Shown one piece after another: positions 1 through 8,823 of a stretch of DNA of 64,000 nt. Source of the DNA: Paenibacillus sp. UNC499MF (lineage in GTDB: Bacteria; Bacillota; Bacilli; Paenibacillales; NBRC-103111). A program made the position numbers and the translations under genes. Positions within the stretch are counted from its first letter, which is position 1. The number at the start of each line of letters is the position of its first letter. The stretch lies in the NCBI RefSeq assembly GCF_900107975.1, contig NZ_FNVF01000002.1, positions 573,178 to 637,177 on the forward strand, given 5' to 3'. The notes beneath the pieces were generated by a model. It saw only the letters and a list, made by a program, of their open reading frames with translations. It was not told the origin of the DNA and did not search any database.

Positions 1-369
1 CGGGAGACCGATTCTTCCGAAATTTTCGAAAATGGAGATAAGTTCGTTAGCCAGCCAAAAATAAATACAGCCGCTCATACACCAGTTTACTCCTAAAGCT
101 ATGTCGATTTGATGGCCGATAGAAACGGAAAGCAGCATCATCGTCTTTTTGATGAGTCCCCAAAATCCGACTTCACTGTTCAGGCCCTGCTTTTCTTTAA
201 GAGAAGCAATGAGACCGGTCGAGTAATCGACGGCCATAATCATAAGCAGAAATTCCAGCAATTGTGTCCAACCTCCAAACAGATACGTAATTATTGAACC
301 GATAACGGCTGGAACCGTATAAATTCCAAGTTCTTTCAAAGTTAAAAATTTGACGGTTAAATGCTCCAA
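1..369 (-). CDS. Phage holin, phi105 / toxin-secretion type (3' end cut off by window)
   Basis: Holins form membrane lesions that release endolysin or end the lytic cycle. The 123 visible codons read from a TTG start at 369, eight bases after AGGAG; a GTG at 378 would overlap that ribosome site. The protein has hydrophobic stretches around residues 17-45, 75-95 and 95-110. It also carries the family pattern of a membrane segment, then VDYSTGL, a short charged loop with KEKQGLNSEVGFWGLIKK, and a second membrane segment. This is typical of the phage_holin_4 (phi105) family of about 130-145 residues. It is the last visible gene of the tail locus, so a lysin gene would be expected just left of position 1. 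Confidence 0.85.
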   Translation of the reverse strand, partial: MEHLTVKFLTLKELGIYTVPAVIGSIITYLFGGWTQLLEFLLMIMAVDYSTGLIASLKEKQGLNSEVGFWGLIKKTMMLLSVSIGHQIDIALGVNWCMSGCIYFWLANELISIFENFGRIGLP

Positions 370-382
370 TTCATTCACTCCT

Positions 383-415
383 GTGTAAAAAAATAAGAGC
401 GCCGCAGGGCGCTCT
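383..415 (-). terminator. Rho-independent terminator after the DNRLRE/discoidin gene
   Basis: An 8-bp perfect stem (AGAGCGCC with GGCGCTCT, 396-415) has a 4-base loop. On the minus strand it is followed by a T-rich run. It overlaps the stop codon of the preceding gene and separates it from the holin. Confidence 0.8.
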
Positions 416-3400
416 ACATAATAAAGACATAAGACGAATCGTCCGAATCGTCGTAAACTTGAATGCGGCTCGTCAAGTCGCTTGCGAGCTTGGTTCGAAC
501 CTGAATAAAGGTACGGAGCTCTTTTATTTCGGGTTTGGGGACCGTAATCAAGCAAGCGAAATACTCCGACGATACGAGAATAGAGCCTCCGAGCTCGGAT
601 TTCGTGTAAACTCTCACATAACTTGACAGGCCCTCACTTACGTTTTGTCGCGCTGTCAAGCGGCCGCTAAGCTGGCTCTGTTCTTTCCGGGAAACCTTTA
701 AGGTACCGGAAACTACGCTGCCGAGAACGACCTCCAGACTGCCGGGAAGTGCGGGAAGGCTAATTCTGACTGACCCTGGTAGCGGGCTCAGCTCGTTTCT
801 CCGGGCTGTCAGCGAGGCAGGTAGGTCCTTAACCTCATTTCGACGGACCCAGATTGTACCGGGGAAAGAAGGCTGACTGACGCGGAGAGTGGAAGGCATG
901 GTAAGATCGCCTTTAACCCTCACGGTCAGCCGGCTGGTTTGCAGCGATTCGGCATTACGCCTTACGGTAAGCCGGCCCCAGACGACCTCGCTTTTGACGA
1001 AGAGGGTGCATTCCATAAAATCAGGTGAATGTACATGGATGCGTCCGGGAAGATCCGATTTAAACCACACTTCACGCACGCTGATTTTGCCTGTAAGGTT
1101 TTTCGTTCCGTTTTGACGAACGGTCAGGGTATTGTTACGCAGCTCGGATCTTCCTGGGCTGTACACGTTCTGATCCAGGTACTCGATCTCAAGGAGAGGC
1201 GGAGTTTTACCTTGTTCTCTTGTATAAAAACGCTGGTAGGCGATCGTTTCATCAAGTGCCTTTAAGAGAAGGCCATAGTTGCTGGATGGAGCTTGGTACC
1301 ACTTCTTTACAAGCTCCAACAAATCGAACTTGATGTATCCTTTCGTTTTGCCTGCTTTTTCTTGAAGCTGAAGAGAGGCGGATACCGGCTGGTTATCCCA
1401 AGTGATGCCGTCTTCCGTCCAAGGCTCTTGAGCTTCATAGAGCCCGATTATAGCTTCCGGCATATTCTCATAGTCGGAGAAGATCTTCAGATCCGCTTTC
1501 GTGAGCTTCTGGAGCGGAGGAAGCGCGGTTAAGTCGAATCGGACCAGAGAGCGGTATCTCTCGTTTAATCCGGCGTTATATCCGGCGAACATATCCTGCT
1601 CCGAGCCGTAGTTCAGCTTTGGCACCCCTTCCCGCACGAAGGCGTCCTGCACTGCCAGCAGAACCGCTTTCTTGACCGGCGGCGGAATAATATCCAATAT
1701 ACCGAACATGCGGTTGTGAACAGGGACCTGAATGCTGCCGGAGAGGGAGTCATGGAGCCTGGCCTGAATCGTCGAAGGCATATCGGCATGAAGAACAGGC
1801 GTTATGTCGACCTTTCCGACGAGCCGGTTATGCGGCGGTACATGAATGGTACCGGTGACCTGGCTACGAATCGGAACGGTGAGCGTGGAGTAAGCTTGCA
1901 CCGCTTTCAGAGTTACGTTCGGGGTTAATGCGATTTCGCCGATGTTAAGAGCCGCACCACTATATACCGTCTCCAGGAAATTAAAGCGGTAGTACTCGTA
2001 AGCCGTCATGTTATTGACAAGATATTCGTTTTTTCCGGAGGGATAAGTCCAATTGGTTTCGTTGGTTCTCGTATCGAGGGTGACCCAGTCTTGGCCATTA
2101 TTGCTTGCCTGCAGCGTCCAGGATTTTGGACTGTAATGATTAATAGTCTTAGGCCCGGCCGTAATCATGTATCGGTTTACAACGTATCTGTTTTGATAGC
2201 CGGTGAACACCTGGATCCAGCCCAGACCGTCAGGGGAAGTAACCGACCAGCTCTCCCGCGCAGTAACTGCCGGAGAGCCGTTAAAGGCCATATAAGCCGG
2301 GGAGTCCGGACTATCGGATGAGGCCGTGATTTCAAACGGCTTAGGAGCAGTATAAGAACTCATAGGCGGGATAATGCTTACGTCCGTATAGCCTATCGGA
2401 GACAATACTATATGATTGCTGTTAATAGTAATGGACGATTGCAGATCATTCTGTGGCCTTACATAAATCTGACCCGGTAATTGGTGCCCGATTCCGTCTT
2501 TCTCCGCAAACAGCTGCATCTCCGCTATATAATTGGAGTTTTGGTACAAGGAGTCGAGGATATTGATACGGTAAAACCTGTAGTTTCCTTTAAAAGGATG
2601 AGTAATCAAGCAGGTTTTCACAGTAGATGTTTTCCAATTTTCCGTCTGCCTATCGATTTCGATCCAGGTATCCGAATCCGAACTGGCCTCCAAACTCCAT
2701 AGGGATGGGCCAGAGGAATTGTTCAAGAGGATCATTTTATATGCTGCCAGTTTAAAACTGTTATCCTGGCCTACATCCATTGTAATTTTGTCGGTTTTGC
2801 CATTGTACATATACCGGTTTGCGGCAGCATTAACAATCGAGCCATCAAACAAATGATATGTATTCGATGTTTTATCGAAGCTGAGTGACTGAACCGAATA
2901 GGGGAGCGGAGAAGTATTAGAAGACATCGGTGGAATAACGCTAATGAAATCCGTCTTATAGTGGGGAATGCCAATATATCCGCTTCCTAACGGATAGTCA
3001 TTAAAATAAATTCGGAAATCGAATAATTTTGGGCTCTGCACCCCGCGTGTGGATAACGTTTGTTTGATTTTGATTTTGGTTTGCGAGAGGTCCATACCAA
3101 TTGGAATGCCTTTAATGGCATTTCCGTTTTCGATCTGCTCGTAAGCGCTCCACGATGCTCCATTATCGAAGGAATAGCTGGCCTCCACTACAATATCGGT
3201 ATTGAGCGGCTTATATTCTCCCCAATATAACAAGGCTCCATTAAAACTCTTTAGCGAGGCAAGATCGTATTCTTTCTCACGAACGGCTTTATATTCACGG
3301 CCGGCAAAAATTTGGCATTCGGTTATTCTAACTGTATATTTAAATGTAGGTACGTTGTAGACCTTAATTTTTACATATCTTGCATCCGTACTGGAGAATT

Positions 3401-3821
3401 CCCCATCAAGCATGATGACCCAAGCTTTGGGATCTCCATAGGTGCCTTGATAAGTATAGGTTTTTCCATCCAAACTGGTAGAAACGTCCATAACTTTGGG
3501 GCTTACGGCAGATGCGACTGATCCGTATAACTTTATTGCCGACAAAGGAACTGTCTGAAGCAAATCCACAATCATTTCGACATAGGTCATGTCGTTATAC
3601 GAATAGGACGAAGTGATGTTTCCATCGGTTAGCATCCTGCCCCCGACGTCATTATCGTAAAGTTTTCCGTCCGAGCTTTGCGTATAAGGTTTGTTTAAAG
3701 CAACATTACTAACATTATTAGTGTTAGCTAATTTTAATTCCCCGGACGGTGTGACTACGAGCCCTTGGTCTAATGATCCCGATTGAAAATCAGCTTGGGT
3801 GGTTTCTTTGATAACAAACAT
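414..3821 (-). CDS. Large tail-associated surface protein with discoidin-like and DNRLRE domains
   Basis: This is probably an appendage or receptor-binding protein of about 1135 residues. The start at 3821 has AGGTGGTGGG just upstream; the earlier ATG at 3839 has no ribosome site. Three F5/8-type C (discoidin-like) domains lie at about 45-185, 310-440 and 500-640, recognisable by phrases such as SLEASSDSDTWIEID and SWTLQASNNGQDWVTLD. A DNRLRE domain lies at about 745-905 (Y-G-S-E motif, the SLVRFDLT strand, WTEDGITWDNQP). The last 230 residues are a string of 18-24-residue beta repeats built on 'LPGSI-V' or 'LTVR-N', and two similar repeats precede the DNRLRE domain. No catalytic motif is seen. 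The role in binding host glycan is inferred from domain content and position after the baseplate genes. Confidence 0.75.
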   Translation of the reverse strand: MFVIKETTQADFQSGSLDQGLVVTPSGELKLANTNNVSNVALNKPYTQSSDGKLYDNDVGGRMLTDGNITSSYSYNDMTYVEMIVDLLQTVPLSAIKLYGSVASAVSPKVMDVSTSLDGKTYTYQGTYGDPKAWVIMLDGEFSSTDARYVKIKVYNVPTFKYTVRITECQIFAGREYKAVREKEYDLASLKSFNGALLYWGEYKPLNTDIVVEASYSFDNGASWSAYEQIENGNAIKGIPIGMDLSQTKIKIKQTLSTRGVQSPKLFDFRIYFNDYPLGSGYIGIPHYKTDFISVIPPMSSNTSPLPYSVQSLSFDKTSNTYHLFDGSIVNAAANRYMYNGKTDKITMDVGQDNSFKLAAYKMILLNNSSGPSLWSLEASSDSDTWIEIDRQTENWKTSTVKTCLITHPFKGNYRFYRINILDSLYQNSNYIAEMQLFAEKDGIGHQLPGQIYVRPQNDLQSSITINSNHIVLSPIGYTDVSIIPPMSSYTAPKPFEITASSDSPDSPAYMAFNGSPAVTARESWSVTSPDGLGWIQVFTGYQNRYVVNRYMITAGPKTINHYSPKSWTLQASNNGQDWVTLDTRTNETNWTYPSGKNEYLVNNMTAYEYYRFNFLETVYSGAALNIGEIALTPNVTLKAVQAYSTLTVPIRSQVTGTIHVPPHNRLVGKVDITPVLHADMPSTIQARLHDSLSGSIQVPVHNRMFGILDIIPPPVKKAVLLAVQDAFVREGVPKLNYGSEQDMFAGYNAGLNERYRSLVRFDLTALPPLQKLTKADLKIFSDYENMPEAIIGLYEAQEPWTEDGITWDNQPVSASLQLQEKAGKTKGYIKFDLLELVKKWYQAPSSNYGLLLKALDETIAYQRFYTREQGKTPPLLEIEYLDQNVYSPGRSELRNNTLTVRQNGTKNLTGKISVREVWFKSDLPGRIHVHSPDFMECTLFVKSEVVWGRLTVRRNAESLQTSRLTVRVKGDLTMPSTLRVSQPSFPGTIWVRRNEVKDLPASLTARRNELSPLPGSVRISLPALPGSLEVVLGSVVSGTLKVSRKEQSQLSGRLTARQNVSEGLSSYVRVYTKSELGGSILVSSEYFACLITVPKPEIKELRTFIQVRTKLASDLTSRIQVYDDSDDSSYVFIM

Positions 3822-3851
3822 ATCCCACCACCTTTCCATTGTATTGGAGGT

Positions 3852-5984
3852 TTAAATTTTGTTGCATTTGGCACGCACTTCAAACATGCCGCCCGAAGCT
3901 GCCTTCTCCTTCGTGACGACCCTGAAATAGATAGGAACGGTCTGCATCTTACTCATCGTGCCAGAGTACAGAAGATTTGTTTCAGGAATAAAAGGGTTGT
4001 CCGACTTGCTCATTTCAACCGTGAAATCGCTGCTGTTGTTCACAATGTCAACTTGGAGCTGGTTTACACTGAATTCATTAGCATTTTCAATAAGAACCTT
4101 CTTGGAAAGGGTCGTTTGGCCTGCAATAATTTGTCCGAAGTCAAGCAGCATTTTAATGTTACCGTTATTATCACAATAATAGTCGTACGTTGCCTCATCT
4201 TTAAAATATATGTTGTCGTAGGGTTCGAAGAAGAATTTAAAAAGAAATAAAGACCCGGTAGCCGAGCCGTCCTGAGCATATCCTAGATACATGCCGTCTT
4301 TTGAAAACTCTAATCCTTTAGGGAGGGCATTTTCATTGGTTACAGGCAATCCCACATTATTAGTAACCTTAATTTTCTCGCCAATTTCCCCTGTGAGAGA
4401 GTTAAACCTGTAAAAAATCAAGGCGGGTCCAAGACTTGCTGATAGATACTGGGCAATAACAATATACTTCATTCTCTTGGAGAATCTGATTTTTTTAGTT
4501 GCTGAGTCGGCTGGAACGGCAGGGTATATAGGTTGCCCTATAATTCCAGAGAGGGGGTCATTTCTAAACACACACCAACCTGGAGAATTTTCAGTAGCAA
4601 GCGTAATGAATTTCATATCTTCGGAAAGATTAAAATCGGTAACCTTGCCTGGCAACGCAGGTACAGTAATTTCGCTGCCGATTGTACCGGAAGGTTCGAT
4701 CTTAAATATTTTAAAACTTCCGTCTTCCAATACGGTATAAAGCAAGTTATCATTCTTATTAAATTCTACTTTTAAAGGTTTGTTGGGTAGGGTTTTAATA
4801 AATTCATTACTTAGGAGTCCCGTATTGGAATCATATTTATATATTCTTAAAGAAAAGTAGGTGGCTATAACAAATAAGTTTTTGCTATTTGAGAATGCAA
4901 GGTCACGAGTGTTCTCGACAATTCTTGAAATTGCAGGCTGAATCAATTCAGTTGTGTAACCGCCTTTAAGAGAATCGTATTTGTAAAAACGAAAGTTATC
5001 GTAGCCACTGTATATAAACAGGTTGTCATCCGGAGAGAAAAGGGAAGTATATTCGCCGCGTCCCAGATATCCCCCGTTTGGTGTGGGCAATTCCTTTAAT
5101 GTGTTATTGCTGCGGTCAATTTCGTAAACAAAAGGTCGGTAGCCTGTAATTGCAGTTACGGCAAGATACTTCCCGCTATCGGAAAACTTTACACTATACA
5201 CACGCGAAGGAACTCCTGCCGGGTTATTCACAACCGTTAACGTAGGGTCAATCGCAACGGGATACTGACGGGACGGTTCGGAAAGCCACGAATACGGCAG
5301 CCGAATTTTCAAGGAAATGAAGTTCTCCTCTTGTTTGGATATGCTATACGTACAGACGATCTGTTCTGCGCCGTTTATCTCGTAGGTGATTGGGGCAGGC
5401 AGCGTAAAAATTTCTAGTCCCTTCGCGTCTTTAAAAACGATAGCTTCGTGTGTTGTGAACTCATTTTCCTGACGCACCTCCTGCACATACATGATGACAT
5501 CCTCGGAAAAATCGATTTTTCCTTCAACAACAAACTCGATATCGCTTCCCGGCAGAGATTGATTATAAACAGGAAGTGAATTCAGTACCGTATTATGCTT
5601 CAGCTTACCGCCAAGAACTTGAAACTCTTCATCGATATCGGCAATCATATTTTGATATAAGACGGTGTTCTCCTTGACAACCTGTGCCTCGCAATTCTCT
5701 ACACGGCCAAGCCATTGCTCGTTCCCAAGCTCATCCTGAAACCCGGCTCCCAGTGGTGTCCATTCAAAAAAAGCGTCTCCGGTTTCCACTTTAACGGGGG
5801 AATAACCGCATAGATTTGATTTGAAAAAAGTTTGGATCGTATTGGAGCGGTTTTCGAACGTATACTCAGTGGTATCACTTGACCGGACCTTGAGGTCGAT
5901 TTCATGCTCTTCTCCGTTCGTATCCGTGTAGGTCTGTATCGGAAGCTTGATGGATTCCAAATTATTAATTCCTAAGCCTGACAT
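3852..5984 (-). CDS. Tail-associated beta-propeller protein
   Basis: About 710 residues; the start at 5984 follows AGGAGG by 8 bases. Residues about 1-250 form a beta-rich region ending in RQYPVAIDPTL, a phrase common before repeat domains in Rhs/YD and DNRLRE surface proteins. Residues about 255-560 contain seven WD40/lactonase-like units. Each is roughly 'V-F-S-D-KYLAV...FVYEID', for example YSVKFSDSGKYLAV, LAFSNSKNLFVIA and RFSKRMKYIVIAQ, so a seven-bladed propeller is likely. The C-terminal 110 residues look Ig-like and resemble the small protein at 6684-7142. The gene is clearly more AT-rich than its neighbours, suggesting recent acquisition. A role as a host-binding or decoration protein of the tail is inferred from position. 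Confidence 0.65.
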   Translation of the reverse strand: MSGLGINNLESIKLPIQTYTDTNGEEHEIDLKVRSSDTTEYTFENRSNTIQTFFKSNLCGYSPVKVETGDAFFEWTPLGAGFQDELGNEQWLGRVENCEAQVVKENTVLYQNMIADIDEEFQVLGGKLKHNTVLNSLPVYNQSLPGSDIEFVVEGKIDFSEDVIMYVQEVRQENEFTTHEAIVFKDAKGLEIFTLPAPITYEINGAEQIVCTYSISKQEENFISLKIRLPYSWLSEPSRQYPVAIDPTLTVVNNPAGVPSRVYSVKFSDSGKYLAVTAITGYRPFVYEIDRSNNTLKELPTPNGGYLGRGEYTSLFSPDDNLFIYSGYDNFRFYKYDSLKGGYTTELIQPAISRIVENTRDLAFSNSKNLFVIATYFSLRIYKYDSNTGLLSNEFIKTLPNKPLKVEFNKNDNLLYTVLEDGSFKIFKIEPSGTIGSEITVPALPGKVTDFNLSEDMKFITLATENSPGWCVFRNDPLSGIIGQPIYPAVPADSATKKIRFSKRMKYIVIAQYLSASLGPALIFYRFNSLTGEIGEKIKVTNNVGLPVTNENALPKGLEFSKDGMYLGYAQDGSATGSLFLFKFFFEPYDNIYFKDEATYDYYCDNNGNIKMLLDFGQIIAGQTTLSKKVLIENANEFSVNQLQVDIVNNSSDFTVEMSKSDNPFIPETNLLYSGTMSKMQTVPIYFRVVTKEKAASGGMFEVRAKCNKI

Positions 5985-5998
5985 AATCCTGCCCTCCT

Positions 5999-6601
5999 TT
6001 ATGGAAGAAACCAATTGATTTCTCCGCCTTTGTTCTTGGTTAACGGGGCGTTAACGGTATCCGCAACGACTCCGTCGCGTTTGATTACAAGCTCACCGTC
6101 CAAGGTTTTATCGCTGACCAGCTTGATATAAAAGTAGGGAGACCGTCCGTCCGTCGGAATCTTATACAGGATTTGAAAATGAAATTGGACCGATTCGATG
6201 TGCAGCTCCGCCTTATAACCGAAGTTATATTGGATAATCTGATCCGTGCCATTGCCGGCTTCCCCATTGGGATTAAAAGTAAATTCCATATTTTTATATG
6301 CGATTACATCCCTATAAGACTGCTGCTGTCCGGTAAGCGCGTATTCGGTATCTCCGTGCTTATAGACAAGCTCGATTATTTTGTCGTCAATTTTAAAAAT
6401 ACCGCCGGAGACTTCGTAATAAAATTTATGACCCGATCCGATCTGACCGAAACGCAGAAGCTTCTCCCGATTAATATCCATGAAGCTGTGTTCCGCTTTC
6501 GTATCCAGTTCATATTCGCTGAAAATTTCGCCGTTTTCGTATTCAGCCAGCCAGATGAGTGATTGGGAAACGGGAGAGTAGGGGGAAATAGTTTGAAACA
6601 T
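5999..6601 (-). CDS. Uncharacterised tail-module protein (200 aa)
   Basis: I do not recognise a family. The protein is soluble and beta-rich, without a signal peptide, membrane segment or cysteines. GGAGGTAATCCA precedes the ATG, and the gene ends 14 bases before the start of the propeller gene, so the two are co-transcribed. Its position between the small Ig-like protein and the propeller protein suggests an accessory component of the tail tip or fibres. It does not match a chaperone or a known receptor-binding protein well enough to say more. Confidence 0.6.
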   Translation of the reverse strand: MFQTISPYSPVSQSLIWLAEYENGEIFSEYELDTKAEHSFMDINREKLLRFGQIGSGHKFYYEVSGGIFKIDDKIIELVYKHGDTEYALTGQQQSYRDVIAYKNMEFTFNPNGEAGNGTDQIIQYNFGYKAELHIESVQFHFQILYKIPTDGRSPYFYIKLVSDKTLDGELVIKRDGVVADTVNAPLTKNKGGEINWFLP

Positions 6602-6641
6602 TGGATTACCTCCATTGTATTGGATTCCTATAATGAAAAAG

Positions 6642-6675
6642 AAAAGGCCCCATCTGTAAGATAGACAGGGCCTCT
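6642..6675 (-). terminator. Intrinsic terminator inside the tail module
   Basis: On the minus strand GGCCCTGT pairs imperfectly with ATGGGGCC, followed by TTTTCTTTTT. It lies between the 152-aa Ig-like gene and the 200-aa gene, so distal genes would be expressed at a reduced level unless read through or driven by another promoter. Confidence 0.65.
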
Positions 6676-6683
6676 AATCAGCA

Positions 6684-7142
6684 TTAGATGGTATAGTTGA
6701 TCCGCGTCAGAAAAGCATAATTCCCTGCAGTGGCATTGGCCGGGACATTGGCACGTACGGTAATTTTGGCAAAGTTGGGGACGGAGTTGGCTACCGTTCC
6801 ATCGTTAGCGGTCCCTTTGATGATTCCCGCTCCTGCTCCTCCGCCAGCCTGAATGACTCTGATCGCGGCACCGCCGATGGGGGAGAAGGTCGTTTCATTC
6901 ATCGAATCGCATTTCATTTCGATCCATTTGTTTAACACCAGTTCCCCGGTATTTCCACCTGCGCTGTCCTTGGTAGTAATGGTGCAGCCCCCCATGTCGG
7001 AAACGGCTGCTGTGCCGCCCCGGTTGTTCCAGATGTAAAAAGTTTTCTCCGTGGATGCGGTACCCGCATCCACGGGACCGATATCCCAACTGTTTTCCTG
7101 ACTTGTATTTGTCGCATTGTACCATTGAACTACTGCTGGCAT
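6684..7142 (-). CDS. Small Ig-like tail decoration protein (152 aa)
   Basis: The protein opens with VVQWYNATNTSQENSWDIG and ends in a beta strand with NYAFLTRINYTI. It is rich in Gly, Thr, Ala and Asn, with no signal peptide or membrane segment. The pattern 'D-G-(I/V)-AG...K-F-I-N....V-A-A-GNY' matches the C-terminal domain of the propeller protein at 3852-5984, so both probably carry the same Ig-like fold. An AGGAGTGATCTT ribosome site precedes the ATG. A role as a decoration or baseplate-peripheral protein is inferred from position and fold only. Confidence 0.6.
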   Translation of the reverse strand: MPAVVQWYNATNTSQENSWDIGPVDAGTASTEKTFYIWNNRGGTAAVSDMGGCTITTKDSAGGNTGELVLNKWIEMKCDSMNETTFSPIGGAAIRVIQAGGGAGAGIIKGTANDGTVANSVPNFAKITVRANVPANATAGNYAFLTRINYTI

Positions 7143-7187
7143 AAGATCACTCCTAGATTAGTTTAGTTAGTGCTTGATAGGGCCGTA

Positions 7188-8345
7188 CTAGATTTGAATT
7201 TCAACCTGGACGGTTAGTCCTTTGAGATCGGGGTCTAGTTGAAGCAAATTTACACGAAAAAAGTCTTGGGGATCGACACTGGCATTTAAAACAGCCGTAT
7301 TCGATCCCAGCATCTGATTGACGGGGATAATTACGGGGAAGCTGGTGAGAGGGGTCCAGGAATTCAAGTTCAGTAAATTGGTCTCGTCGATTTTCTCGAC
7401 CATAATTTCGGTGTCGGTCGTAAAACCCGAGCGTGAACAGTAGCTGTGTACTTTTTTCACCTTACCTTTGAGGGGGAAGCGGATGAGCTGGCTTTGAGGG
7501 CCGGGCTGCGGCGGTTTGTTCAGCACGAATGTAATGGTTCTCAGCTCATGCTCATTATGAAACTTGGTATAATCCTCTTTGCTCATCAAGCCGTCGACAC
7601 TATCTGAAACACGCGGAAGGGCGGAGGTCACCCAGTTCTCAATGAGCATCCATTTTGCGCCGTCGTAGCGGTAAATCTCCCCGCTGTTCTGGACCATTAC
7701 GGTCCAGCCGACCTCGGGGGCGGGATAAGCGGAAGCCAGGTGCTGTTTCGTGGGAACGGGGGCCTTGTACACCTTCCGCATAAGATTCGCGGTATTTCGC
7801 GCTTCCTGTGCGGCTTGATTGGCATTGTCCCGAGCAAAATTGGCTTGGTCCGCGGCCTGATCGGCTCGTTCGGTCGCCTGCTTGCAACGCAGAATGGCCT
7901 CGTTGACGAGACCGATGGCGATATTTGCGTGGCGTATTTTTTGCAGCGATTCTTCGATAATCTGCTGAAGATTCTTGACGACATCGGGATTTCCGCCGAT
8001 ATGAGCATAAATTCGCTCGGCCGGATACTGGATAATGCCGCGTCCTTTATATTGGGCAACGACATGGACACCTTCTTGGGAAGGATGGAACTGAACGATA
8101 CCGTTTTGATAGTTCACATAAAACTCATGTTGTTGCAAGGATTTATTTTTATCGAAATCCGTTTTGCGAATTTCGGTAAAGCCACTGATCCGCACCTTAT
8201 GGGTTTCGGACGGAATTTCATGCAGGGGAACTAACGTGTTCATAATGATCCACGATTCTGTGCGTTCCACATAAGGGTCCTGGGCCGTTCCCGCCCGGAA
8301 CGTAATGAGTAGCGGATCGTTGTAAGGCAGATAGGCTAAGGTCAT
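7188..8345 (-). CDS. Baseplate / tail-fibre protein with coiled coil (385 aa)
   Basis: The start follows GGAGGTGATACC. The N-terminal 130 residues form a beta-rich attachment domain (LITFRAGTAQDPYVERTESW, then YVNYQNGIVQFHPSQEG), as in BppU-type upper baseplate or fibre proteins. Residues about 140-195 form an alanine-rich coiled coil with repeats of ERADQAADQANFARDN. A short segment with VGWTVMVQNSGEIYRYDGAKW follows; this pattern is common in Gram-positive phage fibre proteins and comes just before the receptor-binding part. The C-terminal 120 residues are a beta domain. The likely role is a trimeric fibre linking the tail tip to receptor-binding modules. Confidence 0.65.
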   Translation of the reverse strand: MTLAYLPYNDPLLITFRAGTAQDPYVERTESWIIMNTLVPLHEIPSETHKVRISGFTEIRKTDFDKNKSLQQHEFYVNYQNGIVQFHPSQEGVHVVAQYKGRGIIQYPAERIYAHIGGNPDVVKNLQQIIEESLQKIRHANIAIGLVNEAILRCKQATERADQAADQANFARDNANQAAQEARNTANLMRKVYKAPVPTKQHLASAYPAPEVGWTVMVQNSGEIYRYDGAKWMLIENWVTSALPRVSDSVDGLMSKEDYTKFHNEHELRTITFVLNKPPQPGPQSQLIRFPLKGKVKKVHSYCSRSGFTTDTEIMVEKIDETNLLNLNSWTPLTSFPVIIPVNQMLGSNTAVLNASVDPQDFFRVNLLQLDPDLKGLTVQVEIQI

Positions 8346-8366
8346 GGTATCACCTCCTTTACTAGT

Positions 8367-8813
8367 TTAAATGACGTTGACAAAGTCGCTCCCGGAATTA
8401 AGAGTGGTCGAGGTTCCCAAACAAGTGGTCACCCCGGTACCGATTAACGCGATAGGAACCCCATTGATCTTAACGTGGCTTCCGCTGTTTTGGATGGTGC
8501 CGGTGCCAGTGCCTGATCCGTCAGGAGCGGGAATAATACTATCAATCCATCCACCAGGACTTGCTTGTGGCGAAGGAGAAGCTATCCAGTGTTCATATGT
8601 GTTCTCGTTCTGTACCGAAAGCGGCTTTCCATTGATTCTAATATGTGAATTAGATACGACTTTTCCGTTAATAACGGCATTGGTAGTTCTAGGTGTAGGA
8701 AAAGGGTATACACCGCCCCACCCATTCGAGGCCATATGCCACTCTGTATAAGTCACAAACCCAACTTTAGTGGATGGAGCAATGGTCGAACCGTCCAAGG
8801 CAACACCTGCCAT
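8367..8813 (-). CDS. PAAR-like tail-tip (spike) protein
   Basis: PAAR-repeat proteins sharpen the tip of T6SS and phage spikes. The sequence has two 'INGKP / INGVP' hairpins in the expected spacing: NAVINGKVVSNSHIRINGKP, then SGSHVKINGVPIALIGTGVT, followed by CLGTSTTLNSGSDFVNV. The Gly-rich strand-turn-strand pattern and the length (148 aa) fit PAAR-like proteins. The canonical P-A-A-R sequence and the three-histidine/one-cysteine zinc set are not obvious, so metal binding is unsure. The ATG at 8813 is chosen because AAGGTG lies six bases upstream; a GTG at 8822 would overlap it. The gene directly follows the Tal gene. Confidence 0.6.
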   Translation of the reverse strand: MAGVALDGSTIAPSTKVGFVTYTEWHMASNGWGGVYPFPTPRTTNAVINGKVVSNSHIRINGKPLSVQNENTYEHWIASPSPQASPGGWIDSIIPAPDGSGTGTGTIQNSGSHVKINGVPIALIGTGVTTCLGTSTTLNSGSDFVNVI

Positions 8814-8823
8814 GGCAATCACC

